Assembly: GCA_016873755.1 (NCBI GenBank)
Contig: VGWB01000012.1
Coordinates: 1 to 35,340 of the forward strand
DNA from: Ignavibacteria bacterium
Lineage (GTDB): Bacteria; Bacteroidota; Ignavibacteria; UBA10030
Direction: 5' to 3'
DNA: 35,340 nt
In this document: positions 1 through 8,405 of the stretch, one piece after another
How the letters are laid out: every line of letters begins with the position of its first letter
How positions within the stretch are numbered: position 1 is the stretch's first letter
Program-made: the position numbers and the translations under genes
Notes under the pieces: generated by a model
What the model was told of the DNA's origin: nothing
Database searches by the model: none
The model's input: the letters and a program-made list of their open reading frames with translations, nothing else

Positions 1-1076
1 TATTTCTGAGCCTTCTTTGTGCTCACAGCCGGCTGCTCCGGCTTGGAGGGTGGGGCAGGTGCTCCTACCTCAGGCATCAATTCGAGCTTGGCTCGCACCG
101 CGGTGTCGATCTCCTTTGCTATCGGAGCGTTGGCCTGCAGAAATGTCTTCACCGCATCTCGACCCTGACCGATGCGATCGTCCTTGTACGAGAACCACGA
201 TCCGCTTTTCACAATGATGTTGTGCTCCACAGCGGTATCGATCAGATCGCCCAGCTTCGAAATCCCTTCGTTGTAGAGGATATCGAAGATCGCTTCTTTG
301 AAGGGAGGAGCCACCTTGTTCTTGACAACTTTCACTCTGGTGCGATTGCCGATAATGTTCTGTCCATCCTTCAGGGCTTCAATGCGCCGGATGTCGAGAC
401 GAACGGAAGCGTAGAACTTCAGTGCGTTTCCGCCCGTCGTTGTCTCCGGATTGCCAAACATGACACCGATCTTCTGGCGTAACTGATTGGTGAACATCAC
501 GCTCGTTTTCGATTTGCTGATTGCTGCCGTAAGCTTGCGGAGCGCTTGGGACATAAGGCGGGCCTGAACGCCCATCGACGGATCGCCCATTTCTCCCTCG
601 ATCTCAGCACGAGGCGTAAGCGCGGCGACTGAGTCAATGGCGATCACATCAAGTGCACTGCTGCGCACAAGTGTCTCCACAATCTCGAGTGCCTGCTCGC
701 CGAACTCCGGCTGTGAGAGAAGGAGGTTGTTGACGTCAACGCCCAGTTTTTTTGCATACCCGATATCAAGAGCGTGCTCGGTATCGATGAATGCTGCAAC
801 ACCACCTTGCCTTTGCGCCTCGGCTATGACGTGAAGACAAATCGTCGTTTTTCCTGAAGACTCGGGTCCGAAGACCTCCGTGACTCTCCCGCGCGGAACG
901 CCGCCGATGCCAAGTGCTGCGTCGAGGGAAATGGAACCTGTTGAGATCGAATCGACCTTGGCAATCGGGCCTTCCGTGAGCTTCATGATCGCCCCCTTGC
1001 CGTGCTGCTTCTCGATCTGGTCGATGGCGATCTTCAGGGCTTGATAGCGGGCTTCTTTGCTCGTGGTGTCGGACAT
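1..1076 (-). CDS. recA: RecA recombinase (3' end cut by window edge)
   Basis: RecA is the ATP-dependent strand-exchange protein that polymerises on single-stranded DNA for homologous recombination and triggers LexA cleavage in the SOS response. The reading frame starts at the ATG at 1076 with a GGAG seven bases upstream. It shows the Walker A motif GPESSGKTT at about residues 68-76, followed by the family signature [13 protein letters not shown] and FIDTEHALD. 358 codons are visible and the last two window bases read TA, so the stop is probably the next base away; typical RecA is about 350 residues. The tail is rich in Pro, Ala and Lys rather than strongly acidic. thpR ends only 13 bases upstream, so the two are probably cotranscribed. 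I found no convincing LexA-type operator in front of this pair. Confidence 0.97.
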   Translation of the reverse strand, partial: MSDTTSKEARYQALKIAIDQIEKQHGKGAIMKLTEGPIAKVDSISTGSISLDAALGIGGVPRGRVTEVFGPESSGKTTICLHVIAEAQRQGGVAAFIDTEHALDIGYAKKLGVDVNNLLLSQPEFGEQALEIVETLVRSSALDVIAIDSVAALTPRAEIEGEMGDPSMGVQARLMSQALRKLTAAISKSKTSVMFTNQLRQKIGVMFGNPETTTGGNALKFYASVRLDIRRIEALKDGQNIIGNRTRVKVVKNKVAPPFKEAIFDILYNEGISKLGDLIDTAVEHNIIVKSGSWFSYKDDRIGQGRDAVKTFLQANAPIAKEIDTAVRAKLELMPEVGAPAPPSKPEQPAVSTKKAQK

Positions 1077-1089
1077 GAATAACTCCAGC

Positions 1090-1650
1090 TTATAATAGAG
1101 GAATTGAATGAATGAGAGTGTACACCGAACCGGTTGGTAGCAACTCGCTGCGCATGATGTGGACTTCCCCGCAGCGGGCCTGTATCGAATCAAAAGTAAT
1201 GGTTTTTACTCTGTCAGTCAAGCGATCGAGGTTGCGGGTTCCCTTCACGCGGCCAAGCGTGATGTGTGGATGAAACGCGCGATCCTCTTTCGGAAATCCA
1301 AAATTCCCACACGTCTCCTCAACACGTTGCTGCAACTCTGCAAGCTCAACGTTTTCTGCTGCTCCAATCCACACAACCCTTGGACGACTGATAGTCGGGA
1401 AGCAACCAACGTTCCTGTACACAACATCAAATGAACGAACGTCTCGAAGGACGGACTGTAGTTCGGTCGTGAGCGAGCCAAGAAGCTCGAGTTCGCAGTT
1501 CCCGAGAAATTTTAGAGTGATGTGAAACTTCTCGGCAGGCTCCCATGTTACGTTCACGTGCGACTGGATGAGCTGATCCTGAATACCAAGGATCTTCTGC
1601 TTGATATCGCTTGAGGTAGGGATGGCGACGAATGTGCGGTAGGCTGGCAT
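1090..1650 (-). CDS. thpR: RNA 2',3'-cyclic phosphodiesterase (2H family)
   Basis: The 186-residue protein has the two tetrapeptides that define the 2H phosphoesterase superfamily, HITL at residues 43-46 and HITL at 129-132, in the contexts FHITLKFLG and FHPHITLGR. These match the LigT/ThpR branch. The family opens 2',3'-cyclic phosphates at RNA ends, and some members can ligate tRNA halves in vitro; the physiological role is poorly known. The length is normal for the family. The gene ends 13 bases before recA on the same strand and is probably in the same transcript. The ATG at 1650 overlaps the stop of a dubious 80-codon frame upstream, which I do not accept as a gene. Confidence 0.93.
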   Translation of the reverse strand: MPAYRTFVAIPTSSDIKQKILGIQDQLIQSHVNVTWEPAEKFHITLKFLGNCELELLGSLTTELQSVLRDVRSFDVVYRNVGCFPTISRPRVVWIGAAENVELAELQQRVEETCGNFGFPKEDRAFHPHITLGRVKGTRNLDRLTDRVKTITFDSIQARCGEVHIMRSELLPTGSVYTLIHSIPLL

Positions 1651-1858
1651 CAGATCACATCATCGCTCTGGACATCTCTAGAGAAGTTCGAAAACACGAT
1701 CGTATTGCTGCTCCGTCCCGGACAATGGAGGCGGTGAACGAATTGTTGAACACCCTTCAGCAATGAGCAAACCAAGTCCTTTTGCCTCAATATTCTCCTG
1801 ATCATTCTCGTCTGCAAATCACTCGATGTAGCCAAGGTTTCGCTCATTCTGATCCAAC

Positions 1859-2695
1859 CTACATTTTCTTCCCGACCATGGTGGCACTCCATTGGAGAGT
1901 ACTCCCGCCGGATTCGTACGTCCCTTTCATAGTATTTCCGCTGACGCGGCCAGTGTATTTGACATTTCCGATAGTGAAGGTAGCCAGATCACCGTTCAGC
2001 TTCCCATCTGTCACAGAGACTGATTTGGAGCCGGATTTGAGCGCTCCCGAAAAAGTCTGGAAGTGCTGTTCGAGCGTGAGTTCGCCTTGTGGAAATTTCC
2101 AGGTGCCTTCCACTTTTGCCGGTGCAATCCACAAATAAGCCTTGGAATAGGAGCTACAGTCGCTGTCTTCGACAGTGGCGACTTGATCGGCTGTCCATTC
2201 TCCCATTGTAAATGTATTCGAGACGACACGAGTACCGGGTTTCAAGTTGAGAATCTGCGGGCGAAGCTGGAGATTAAGGCTCTCCAACAGAAACATGGTA
2301 ATGACGGTAGCCTGCGAGAAATCGGTCTCAAATATGTCTCCTTGAATGAACTGGGCCTTACCGGCAACACCTTCTCTAGCCGCATTGCGCATCGATAAGG
2401 CAACCATGTCAGGATTGTATTCGATGCCCATGGACCGGGCGCCGCGCTTTGCTGCCGTGATGACAAGACAGCCGTCCCCAGAACCCAGGTCTACCACGAA
2501 GTCTTGTGGCGTAACCTTCGCCACATGGAGCATTTTGTCCACTAATTCCTGGCAAGTAGGCACCCATGCCACGTCCTTGCCGTCCTGCCCGACTTCAGGT
2601 GTGTACTCGCTCGAAACCGATATCCTCGCGCAGGCGACGATGAGGGACAGACAGAGCATCAACAATGACTGACGTACAAAACGAGATGTGATCAT
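1859..2695 (-). CDS. Predicted lipoprotein with class I SAM-methyltransferase fold and C-terminal beta-rich domain
   Basis: I chose the ATG at 2695 (278 residues) because it puts a hydrophobic signal peptide at the extreme N-terminus, ending in IVAC, which fits a lipobox. The open frame continues upstream to an ATG at 2803, which would add 36 polar residues. The next segment carries the class I methyltransferase motif I, VVDLGSGDG, then an acidic residue in GIEYNPDM as expected for the ribose-binding motif II. The last 80 or so residues are rich in Gly, Ser and Thr and look like a small beta domain. The substrate is unknown. A methyltransferase fold behind a secretion signal is odd because S-adenosylmethionine is not expected outside the cytoplasm. 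The fold call is firm; export and activity are inference. Confidence 0.8.
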   Translation of the reverse strand: MITSRFVRQSLLMLCLSLIVACARISVSSEYTPEVGQDGKDVAWVPTCQELVDKMLHVAKVTPQDFVVDLGSGDGCLVITAAKRGARSMGIEYNPDMVALSMRNAAREGVAGKAQFIQGDIFETDFSQATVITMFLLESLNLQLRPQILNLKPGTRVVSNTFTMGEWTADQVATVEDSDCSSYSKAYLWIAPAKVEGTWKFPQGELTLEQHFQTFSGALKSGSKSVSVTDGKLNGDLATFTIGNVKYTGRVSGNTMKGTYESGGSTLQWSATMVGKKM

Positions 2696-2864
2696 CCTTC
2701 TGCTCGAATCACAATTCCATACTAAGGACCGCCTGACTCTCTGTGTCTTGTGTAGTTGAGATTCAAAAATCTCTTTGATGATGTTAGTGTCTCTCGTAGT
2801 CATTCAGTCAGAAATGGTGTGCTTTCGCAGGTATGCCAAAAAGTAGAGACTTGAGGAGCAAGAA

Positions 2865-4121
2865 TCAAGGAACACCGATTCTGAGCAATTTCCTTCGTAC
2901 GAGCTCCAGGGCGGCCTGCGCTGCACGCTCCTTCACCCTCCGGCGATCATCGCCGAAATTGAACTTCAACGCAAGGGTCTCCGAACGGTCGGAGTAGCCG
3001 ATCCAAACCAGCCCCACAGGCTTCTCCGCTGTGGCTCCTGTCGGTCCGGCGATGCCTGTCGTCGATATTCCGATATCCGTGTTCGCCTTCACTCTGATTC
3101 CGAAAGCCATCGCCTCGGCTACCTCGCGGCTCACCGCGCCATGCTGCCGAATCAGTACTTCTGGTACACCCAGCTCGGCCATCTTCGAAGCATTGCTGTA
3201 GGTAATAGCGCCTCGCTCGAAGTAGTTTGAGCTCCCCGAGACGTTCGTGAGCCTATCCGTGATGAGACCGCCAGTGCAGGATTCGGCAACAGCGAGGGCC
3301 AGTCTGCGCTCGGTCAGCAACCTGCCAACGATGTGCTCAAGCTCATCCTCGTTCGTTCCGTAGATGTACTTGCCGGCCTTTGCACGGATTTTTTCTTCGA
3401 CGATACGGATCGTTTCATTCACCTCGGCAATGCTTTTCCCCCTGGCTGTGATTCGAAGTCGCGTCCCAATTGGGCTTGGGAGGAAGGCCAGGCTCACTCC
3501 GGAATTCGGAGCGAAGAGACCGTTCACATTTCCAATCTGTTCTGCAAGAAACGATTCTCCAATACCGGTGGTCTTCAGCATGTGATGCCGAATAACCAGC
3601 CCTGAGGCTCTTTCGGCAAAGAAAGGAACGACAAAGTCCTGAATCATGGCCTTCATCTCAAACGGTACGCCGGGCATGACGATGAAGTACTTCCCCCCTC
3701 GTTCGAACAGATAGCCTGGTGCCGTACCGTTGAGATTCTGAATGACCTTACAGCCCCGCGGCACCAGTGCTTGGTCCTCGTTGATCTTCCGGGGGGCTAC
3801 CCCGCGCTTCCGAAAGATCTCACGCACTCGCTGCAGCGCCTCCTCATTCACGACCAGATCTGTCTGAAAGAACTCACAAACGACGTTCCTGGTGATGTCG
3901 TCATGCGTTGGGCCCAGGCCTCCGGTCACGACCACAACATCGTTACTGCCCAAAGCACTCTCAAAGGATCTCAGGATATCCGACCTGTCGTCCCCGACCG
4001 TTGTCATTCTTGCGACTGTGACGCCAACGGAGCTCAGTCGCTCGCCGATGTATGCCTGGTTGGAGTTGATGACCTGGCCGATCAGCAGTTCATCACCAAC
4101 TGAAATGACTTCCGCTCTCAT
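2865..4121 (-). CDS. cinA: CinA family protein: N-terminal molybdopterin-binding-like domain plus nicotinamide-nucleotide amidase
   Basis: This is a full-length two-domain CinA of 418 residues. The N-terminal domain begins with VISVGDELLIGQ and contains GGLGPTHDD near residues 67-75, as in the MoaB/MogA-like COG1058 domain associated with ADP-ribose pyrophosphatase activity. The C-terminal domain has ESCTGG at about 280-285 and TTGIAGPTG further on, the signature of the PncC amidase that deamidates NMN to nicotinic acid mononucleotide. The protein therefore belongs to pyridine nucleotide recycling. Older competence-related names come from its co-occurrence with recA, which is also seen here. 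It lies 27 bases after pgpA on the same strand. Confidence 0.95.
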   Translation of the reverse strand: MRAEVISVGDELLIGQVINSNQAYIGERLSSVGVTVARMTTVGDDRSDILRSFESALGSNDVVVVTGGLGPTHDDITRNVVCEFFQTDLVVNEEALQRVREIFRKRGVAPRKINEDQALVPRGCKVIQNLNGTAPGYLFERGGKYFIVMPGVPFEMKAMIQDFVVPFFAERASGLVIRHHMLKTTGIGESFLAEQIGNVNGLFAPNSGVSLAFLPSPIGTRLRITARGKSIAEVNETIRIVEEKIRAKAGKYIYGTNEDELEHIVGRLLTERRLALAVAESCTGGLITDRLTNVSGSSNYFERGAITYSNASKMAELGVPEVLIRQHGAVSREVAEAMAFGIRVKANTDIGISTTGIAGPTGATAEKPVGLVWIGYSDRSETLALKFNFGDDRRRVKERAAQAALELVRRKLLRIGVP

Positions 4122-4148
4122 AAGAGAAGAAACGAAAATGGGTAACAG

Positions 4149-4670
4149 TTACCGAAGGATGTTCAAAACAACGAGGATTTGCAGAATGATGTTGGTGTAG
4201 ATACCACAAATGACGTCGTCCGCCATAATCCCAAGGCCTCCTTTCTTGTCATCGAACCGTCTCGCGGGAAAAGGCTTGACAATGTCAAGGATTCGAAAGA
4301 GAAAGAAAGCGACGAATGCAATGAGAAGGCTTTTCGGAAGGAAGAGAAGAGAGATCCACATTCCGAGAACTTCATCGATGGTCACTTCACCCGGGTCGTG
4401 ACCGTACGCCCTCTCCATACTTCCGGCGGCCCGTATTCCCAGCAGAAAGACAATGAGACAAGCGGGGAGAATGATAAAGACCTGCTCGAATCCCGGGATA
4501 AAGTATATCGCGAGCCCTACCGCGGTACCGACGGTTCCGGAAGCGGCCGGCGAGTAGCCGGAGAAGAATGCTGAGCCAAACGCTTTCGTCAGGAAAGGGA
4601 CCCCGGCAACCTGTTCGCTCGGTGTCGATGCTGCGTCACTGGGATTCTGTGATCCGACCTGAGAGTCCAT
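4149..4670 (-). CDS. pgpA: Phosphatidylglycerophosphatase A
   Basis: PgpA removes the phosphate from phosphatidylglycerophosphate in the inner membrane, giving phosphatidylglycerol. The 173-residue product has the family landmarks: GYSPAASGTVGT near the N-terminus, HDPGEVTIDE at residues 91-100, KPFPARRFDDKKGG from about 132 and a metal-binding acidic pair, ADD, at about 150-152. Several hydrophobic helices separate them. The first 35 bases overlap the end of pgsA, the gene for the preceding reaction, which suggests translational coupling. The only ATG in the N-terminal part is the one chosen; a later GTG start is possible because the first 20 residues are polar and not family-like. Confidence 0.94.
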   Translation of the reverse strand: MDSQVGSQNPSDAASTPSEQVAGVPFLTKAFGSAFFSGYSPAASGTVGTAVGLAIYFIPGFEQVFIILPACLIVFLLGIRAAGSMERAYGHDPGEVTIDEVLGMWISLLFLPKSLLIAFVAFFLFRILDIVKPFPARRFDDKKGGLGIMADDVICGIYTNIILQILVVLNILR

Positions 4671-5262
4671 ACAGCTCGCGAACGGTTTTCCAGTTATCGA
4701 TGATATACAGCACGCCGGTGAGCAAGGTGATCGCTGCGATCACGACCATACCTGAATACAGAAGTGACTCGTCAAGCAGCTTGGCGATGAGGTCACCATA
4801 GTTTGAGCGGAAGTACTCTATGTCTTTTCCGACGTAGAGAAGGAGGACGTAATAGATCAAGACAAATTGCAGGAAGGTCTTGGTCTTTGCCAGCCGTGTG
4901 GTATCGAAAGGTTTTCCTTTATACTCCGAGTACGAGCGAAGGAGAGTTATCGCGATATCGCGAACCACGATGATCCACACCGGCCACGGGGGCACCAGAT
5001 CAAGATAGATGAACGCTATCAACGCGGCCGATGTGACAACCTTGTCCGCAAGGGGATCGAGGAATGTGCCCCACCGCGTTACATATCCCCATCGCCGCGC
5101 AACCCAACCGTCGTACCAATCTGTCAGCAGAGCGAGGATAAACACCACGAGCGACAACTGTCGGAGGGCAGGATCAGCTGAGAAAAGTAATGCGAGGAAC
5201 ACCGGCGTCAGCAGGATTCGAAGGAATGTAAGCTGGTTGGGGGGTGAAAAGGTGAACTTCAT
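4636..5262 (-). CDS. pgsA: CDP-diacylglycerol--glycerol-3-phosphate 3-phosphatidyltransferase
   Basis: PgsA makes phosphatidylglycerophosphate from CDP-diacylglycerol and glycerol-3-phosphate in the cytoplasmic membrane. The complete CDP-alcohol phosphotransferase signature, D-x2-DG-x2-AR-x8-G-x3-D-x3-D, is present with D48, D51, G52, A55, R56, G65, D69 and D73. The rest of the 208-residue protein is a set of hydrophobic helices, and the length is normal. It precedes pgpA with a 35-base overlap, so two consecutive steps of phosphatidylglycerol synthesis are coupled. A terminator for rpmB lies directly upstream, and I could not identify a separate promoter in the short space left. Confidence 0.95.
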   Translation of the reverse strand: MKFTFSPPNQLTFLRILLTPVFLALLFSADPALRQLSLVVFILALLTDWYDGWVARRWGYVTRWGTFLDPLADKVVTSAALIAFIYLDLVPPWPVWIIVVRDIAITLLRSYSEYKGKPFDTTRLAKTKTFLQFVLIYYVLLLYVGKDIEYFRSNYGDLIAKLLDESLLYSGMVVIAAITLLTGVLYIIDNWKTVRELYGLSGRITESQ

Positions 5263-5295
5263 GGCCTGGATGCACCGGTTTCGAAAGTCGAGTAA

Positions 5296-5320
5296 TAAAA
5301 AACCCCGCCTCGATTGCGGG
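5296..5320 (-). terminator. Rho-independent terminator after rpmB
   Basis: Read on the minus strand, CCCGC and GCGGG form a 5-bp GC stem around a 7-base loop, followed by a run of T (GTTTTTTATT). It sits between the rpmB stop (5361) and the pgsA start (5262), so it should end the rpmB transcript. Readthrough into pgsA is possible because no pgsA promoter is obvious. Confidence 0.8.
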
Positions 5321-5360
5321 ATTTCACAAAAGCCACGGACTATGGACCGCGATGCCCGCC

Positions 5361-5552
5361 CTAGGCAGCCTTCTGAACTCTACCAGATTTGATGCAATTC
5401 GTGCACACAGTGATGCGGCGGACAGATCCGTCGACAAAGGCACGCACCTTTTGCAGGTTCGGTAGGAACCGCCTGGGAACGCGGTTGTGTGCATGACTCA
5501 CATTGTTTCCCGCCATCGCCTTCTTACCACAGACTTCACAAACTCTCGCCAT
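5361..5552 (-). CDS. rpmB: 50S ribosomal protein L28, zinc-binding (C+) form
   Basis: The 63-residue product starts [20 protein letters not shown], characteristic of L28. It has two CxxC pairs, C5/C8 and C50/C53, so this is the zinc-ribbon form rather than the cysteine-free paralogue. It is a late-assembling protein of the large ribosomal subunit. A GGAG lies about ten bases before the ATG. It has its own promoter (5593-5621) and terminator and so forms a single-gene unit, divergent from the HicBA-tsaD unit. Confidence 0.95.
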   Translation of the reverse strand: MARVCEVCGKKAMAGNNVSHAHNRVPRRFLPNLQKVRAFVDGSVRRITVCTNCIKSGRVQKAA

Positions 5553-5592
5553 CTTGGAACTCCAAGGGATAATCTGAACGATTCACCGGAAT

Positions 5593-5621
5593 AATATAGG
5601 AACAAATGACGAGAGAGGCAA
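5593..5621 (-). promoter_or_regulatory. Promoter of rpmB, sigma70-like
   Basis: On the minus strand TTGCCT (5621-5616) and TATATT (5598-5593) are separated by exactly 17 bases. Transcription would start near 5586, about 34 bases before the rpmB ATG. The same two hexamers with the same spacing occur in front of lpd. Confidence 0.7.
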
Positions 5622-5664
5622 GACGAAATTCCGGGCGCTCGCTCAGTCGCGGTGAAACGCAAAG

Positions 5665-5693
5665 TTGCGCAAGCCTGTTTTTTTGGCTATCAT
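5665..5693 (+). promoter_or_regulatory. Promoter of hicB-hicA-tsaD, with a small inverted repeat in the spacer
   Basis: TTGCGC (5665-5670) and TATCAT (5688-5693) are 17 bases apart and lie about 30 bases before the hicB ATG. The spacer contains AGCC and GGCT flanking a T-rich loop. That could serve as an operator for HicB autoregulation, which is known for the family, but this is inference. It is divergent from the rpmB promoter, 40-odd bases away. Confidence 0.55.
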
Positions 5694-5722
5694 AAATCAC
5701 AGATACCAGAAGGGCGACACGA

Positions 5723-5928
5723 ATGCTGCGACAATACACGTTGGAATATTGGATTGATGAGGGGCGGTTTGTTGGAAGGATCAGGGAGGTACCGGGTGTC
5801 TTCGGCCAGGGCGAGTCGCTTGAGGAGCTGGAGGACAATTTCGCGATGCCTACAAAATGATGATGGAAGATCAATCCGTAGCCCCGGCCACGGGGATTCG
5901 GACGAAAGAGATAGGAGTTGACGTTTGA
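5723..5928 (+). pseudogene. hicB: HicB-family antitoxin gene with a one-base frameshift
   Basis: From the ATG at 5723 the frame gives MLRQYTLEYWIDEG, then VPGVFGQGESLEELEDNF, the N-terminal half of a short HicB antitoxin. It then shifts and stops at 5858-5860 after 45 residues. From about 5843, the frame one base over continues with DAYKMMMEDQ and ends GIRTKEIGVDV at a TGA (5926-5928), exactly the usual end of this family. Restoring one base, for example a C in the run around 5842, gives a normal antitoxin of about 68 residues. The stop of the restored frame overlaps the TTG start of hicA. It could be a real inactivating mutation, a sequencing or assembly error, or programmed shifting. AGAAGG upstream of the ATG is a plausible ribosome site. 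Confidence 0.85.
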
Positions 5929-6107
5929 AGCGGAAGGAGTTCGTCAGGGAACTGGTTCGTCTTGGTTGCTCTCTTCACAGGCGTGGCTCCGAGCACGATA
6001 TCTACTTGAATCCCAAAAACGGCAAGAAGGCGCCGCTCCCTCGACACGCGGAAATCAAAAAGTCCCTCTGTGAGTTCATCAGCACACAGTTTGGGCTAGC
6101 CCGGTGA
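5925..6107 (+). CDS. hicA: HicA-family mRNA interferase toxin
   Basis: The 60-residue product, started at TTG 5925, reads MKRKEFVREL with LGCSLHRRGSEHDIY and PRHAEIKK. This is the double-stranded-RNA-binding-like fold of HicA/YcfA toxins. The conserved catalytic histidine is H24 in GSEHDIY. The family cleaves mRNA and is neutralised by HicB. Upstream it overlaps the end of the frameshifted hicB. Downstream its TGA overlaps the GTG start of tsaD, so it is translationally tied to an essential tRNA-modification gene. If hicB is truly broken, this toxin would have no cognate full-length antitoxin from this locus. Confidence 0.88.
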   Translation: MKRKEFVRELVRLGCSLHRRGSEHDIYLNPKNGKKAPLPRHAEIKKSLCEFISTQFGLAR

Positions 6108-7135
6108 TTATCCTCGGCATCGAAACATCTTGCGATGAAACGTCTGCGGCCGTCGTGAAGGATGGCAAGTTGGTTTCGAACGTAACGACCGCCCAACTTT
6201 TTCATTCGAAATACGGGGGCGTCGTCCCGGAGCTTGCCTCCCGAGCACACCAGCGCAGGATAGTGCCCGCCGTCGAGGAGGCGCTACGGGTCGCAGGAGT
6301 CACGAACCGGCAGCTCGACGCCGTTTCGGCCGTCTACGGGCCGGGATTAGTCGGCGCCATTCTCGTCGGACTGAGCTTTGGCAAAGCGATGGCGCTCGGG
6401 CTGGGAATCCCCTTTGTGGGCGTGAACCATATGGAAGCCCACATCTTTTCGAACCTCATTGAGGATCCTAAGCCCGGATTTCCCTTTCTCAACCTCACCG
6501 TTTCCGGAGGACATACCCAGCTTGTCCTGGTGAACGACGCTTTCGACTATCGCATTCTGGGGGAGACGAAGGACGATGCCGCCGGCGAGGCCTTCGATAA
6601 GGTTGCCAAGATGCTGGGAATTGGCTACCCCGGGGGACCCTTGATTGACAAGTATGCAGAACGTGGTGACCCGCGGTGGGTGAATTTCCCTCGTCCCTAT
6701 CTTGAGGAGGGTTCGCTCGAGTTCAGCTTCAGTGGGTTGAAAACCTCGGTCTTGTACTATTTGCGAAGAATTGGATATCAGTCCTCTGCCTCGAGGGTGA
6801 AATCGATCAATCCCACCGGATACGATGAGTTCCTCTGTAACATGTGTGCGAGCTTTCAGGCTGCCGTTGTGGACGTTCTTGTGCACAAAACGCTTCTGGC
6901 CGCGAAGAGATTCTCGGTTAAAGATATTACCCTCGCCGGTGGCGTCGCCGCAAACTCTGAGTTGAGGAGGCGGCTCATGGAATCTGCCACGAACGTTGGG
7001 TACAGGGTATTTGTTCCGAAACTCGAGTTCTGCACCGACAACGGGGCCATGGTGGCTATGGTCGGTTACATGAAGACGAAGGAAGGAAGGACCTCGTCTC
7101 TGGAGCTGACCGCTGAGCCGAGCCTTGAATTGTGA
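6104..7135 (+). CDS. tsaD: tRNA N6-adenosine threonylcarbamoyltransferase
   Basis: TsaD, with TsaB and TsaE, transfers the threonylcarbamoyl group from threonylcarbamoyl-AMP to A37 of tRNAs that read ANN codons, giving t6A. The 343-residue protein opens with ILGIETSCDETSAAVV, an ASKHA-fold phosphate loop. It has the metal-binding motif HMEAH at residues 109-113, a GGPxID segment near 180 and TDNGAMVA near the end, all hallmarks of the family. The start is GTG at 6104, overlapping the hicA stop by three bases (GTGA). tsaB and tsaE are not in the window. Expression probably depends on the hicBA promoter. Confidence 0.96.
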   Translation: MIILGIETSCDETSAAVVKDGKLVSNVTTAQLFHSKYGGVVPELASRAHQRRIVPAVEEALRVAGVTNRQLDAVSAVYGPGLVGAILVGLSFGKAMALGLGIPFVGVNHMEAHIFSNLIEDPKPGFPFLNLTVSGGHTQLVLVNDAFDYRILGETKDDAAGEAFDKVAKMLGIGYPGGPLIDKYAERGDPRWVNFPRPYLEEGSLEFSFSGLKTSVLYYLRRIGYQSSASRVKSINPTGYDEFLCNMCASFQAAVVDVLVHKTLLAAKRFSVKDITLAGGVAANSELRRRLMESATNVGYRVFVPKLEFCTDNGAMVAMVGYMKTKEGRTSSLELTAEPSLEL

Positions 7136-7240
7136 GACGGACGCACTTCCCAGGTCTCATATATCGCTGAGGCCTCAAGCCTATCGGCCACAACTACTGC
7201 AGACTGGAAGGAATGCGGGAATAGCCTGCCTTACCGAACA

Positions 7241-8332
7241 GTGAAACGAAAAACTGGCACAACCGAAAACGTTGATATGCAACGAGCAGCCCTCTACGAT
7301 TTTGTGAAGAAGCGTCCATGGGTTCTGGCAGTGGGAACTGTTCTCATTATTGTTCTTGGTTTCGTCTACCTTCTCTTCTGGGCTCCAAACACGACACCGC
7401 TTGCGTCCGAGCAGCCCGTCACCATACCCCGCGGTGCGTCGTTCAAAGCTGTACTCGACTCATTGGAGTCCTCCGGTGTGTTGCGGACCAGATGGACGCT
7501 TAAGCTTGCGGGAAGGATCCTGGGCAAAACGCGGACCATGAAAATTGGCAGGTATTTGTTCCCGAGCGGGCTTTCCAATGTGGAGCTCCTGGAGGATCTC
7601 GAAGGGGGAACATCGCGCATCTTGGTTCCTGTTCTTGTGCCGGAAGGGTGGAGGATGGAGCGCATTGCGATTCGATACGCACAAGTGCTTGGGCTGGACC
7701 TAGAGCGTTTCATCAGGCTCTGCGACAATCCGTCCTTTCTGGCCGAGCTGGGGGTCGACGGCTCGTCTCTCGAAGGCTATCTGATGCCGGACACCTACAG
7801 ATTTCTCTGGCAAACCGATGAACGAGAAGTCATCGAACGGATGGTTCGGGAGTTCAAGAGCTTCTACGCGGATAGTCTCAGCAGACGTCAGGCAGAACTC
7901 AAGATGAAGCTGAACGAGGTCCTCGCGCTGGCTTCGATTGTCGAAGCGGAGACACAGTTGGATCATGAACGACCAATCGTTGCCGGTGTCTATCTGAACA
8001 GGCTCAAGAAACGTATGCGACTGGAGGCGGATCCGACAATTCAGTATGCGCTCCCGGACGGACCGCGTCGATTGCTCTACTCGGACCTTCGTCTCGAGTC
8101 CCCGTACAACACCTATCGCATCTTCGGACTTCCTCCGGGGCCGATCAATAGTCCCGGAAGAAAATCAATTCTCGCAGTCCTGTACCCGGAGAAGCACTCC
8201 TACCTCTACTTCGTCGCGAACGGAGCGGGCGGTCACACCTTTTCGCGGACGTATGCGGAACACCGCAAAGCCGTTCAGACATTCCGCCGCTTGAGGAGGG
8301 AAGCGCAACGGAGTTCGGGTTCTTCGCGCTGA
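7241..8332 (+). CDS. mltG: Endolytic murein transglycosylase MltG (YceG-like)
   Basis: MltG is an inner-membrane lytic transglycosylase that cleaves nascent peptidoglycan strands and so influences glycan length. The 363-residue product has one membrane helix at about residues 28-46 and then the YceG domain. The catalytic glutamate sits in ASIVEAET (E235 by this numbering), with NRLKKRMRLEADPTIQYAL, PPGPINSPG and the C-terminal HTFSRTYAEH as further signatures. I report the GTG at 7241; an ATG at 7277 is an equally possible start and would still keep the membrane helix. It follows tsaD after 105 bases with no visible terminator. Confidence 0.93.
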   Translation: MKRKTGTTENVDMQRAALYDFVKKRPWVLAVGTVLIIVLGFVYLLFWAPNTTPLASEQPVTIPRGASFKAVLDSLESSGVLRTRWTLKLAGRILGKTRTMKIGRYLFPSGLSNVELLEDLEGGTSRILVPVLVPEGWRMERIAIRYAQVLGLDLERFIRLCDNPSFLAELGVDGSSLEGYLMPDTYRFLWQTDEREVIERMVREFKSFYADSLSRRQAELKMKLNEVLALASIVEAETQLDHERPIVAGVYLNRLKKRMRLEADPTIQYALPDGPRRLLYSDLRLESPYNTYRIFGLPPGPINSPGRKSILAVLYPEKHSYLYFVANGAGGHTFSRTYAEHRKAVQTFRRLRREAQRSSGSSR

Positions 8333-8343
8333 GAGAACGGCTT

Positions 8344-8371
8344 TTGTTCTTTCCGCACCTTTTTTTATATT
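8344..8371 (+). promoter_or_regulatory. Probable promoter of the Ig-domain lipoprotein gene
   Basis: TTGTTC (8344-8349) and TATATT (8366-8371) are 16 bases apart, 35 bases before the ATG at 8406. The -10 box matches the one found for rpmB, lpd, dut and rplM. A weak 7-bp AT-rich hairpin starting at the mltG stop precedes it and might act as a poor terminator. Confidence 0.5.
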
Positions 8372-8405
8372 TCTCTCACTGATTTTCTTTCACTCTCCTT
8401 CTGTC

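Noticed and set aside
1730-1760. GTTC-N8-GTTC on the minus strand (GAAC copies at 1737 and about 1749) as a LexA-type operator for thpR-recA
   Set aside because: The alphaproteobacterial direct-repeat box has a spacing of seven, not eight. It is not next to a visible promoter, and the organism is not of that group.
1650-1892. 80-codon minus-strand frame between the methyltransferase gene and thpR, with its stop overlapping the thpR ATG
   Set aside because: The translation has no recognisable family features and overlaps the methyltransferase end by 34 bases. The overlap with thpR is suggestive, but there is no other support.
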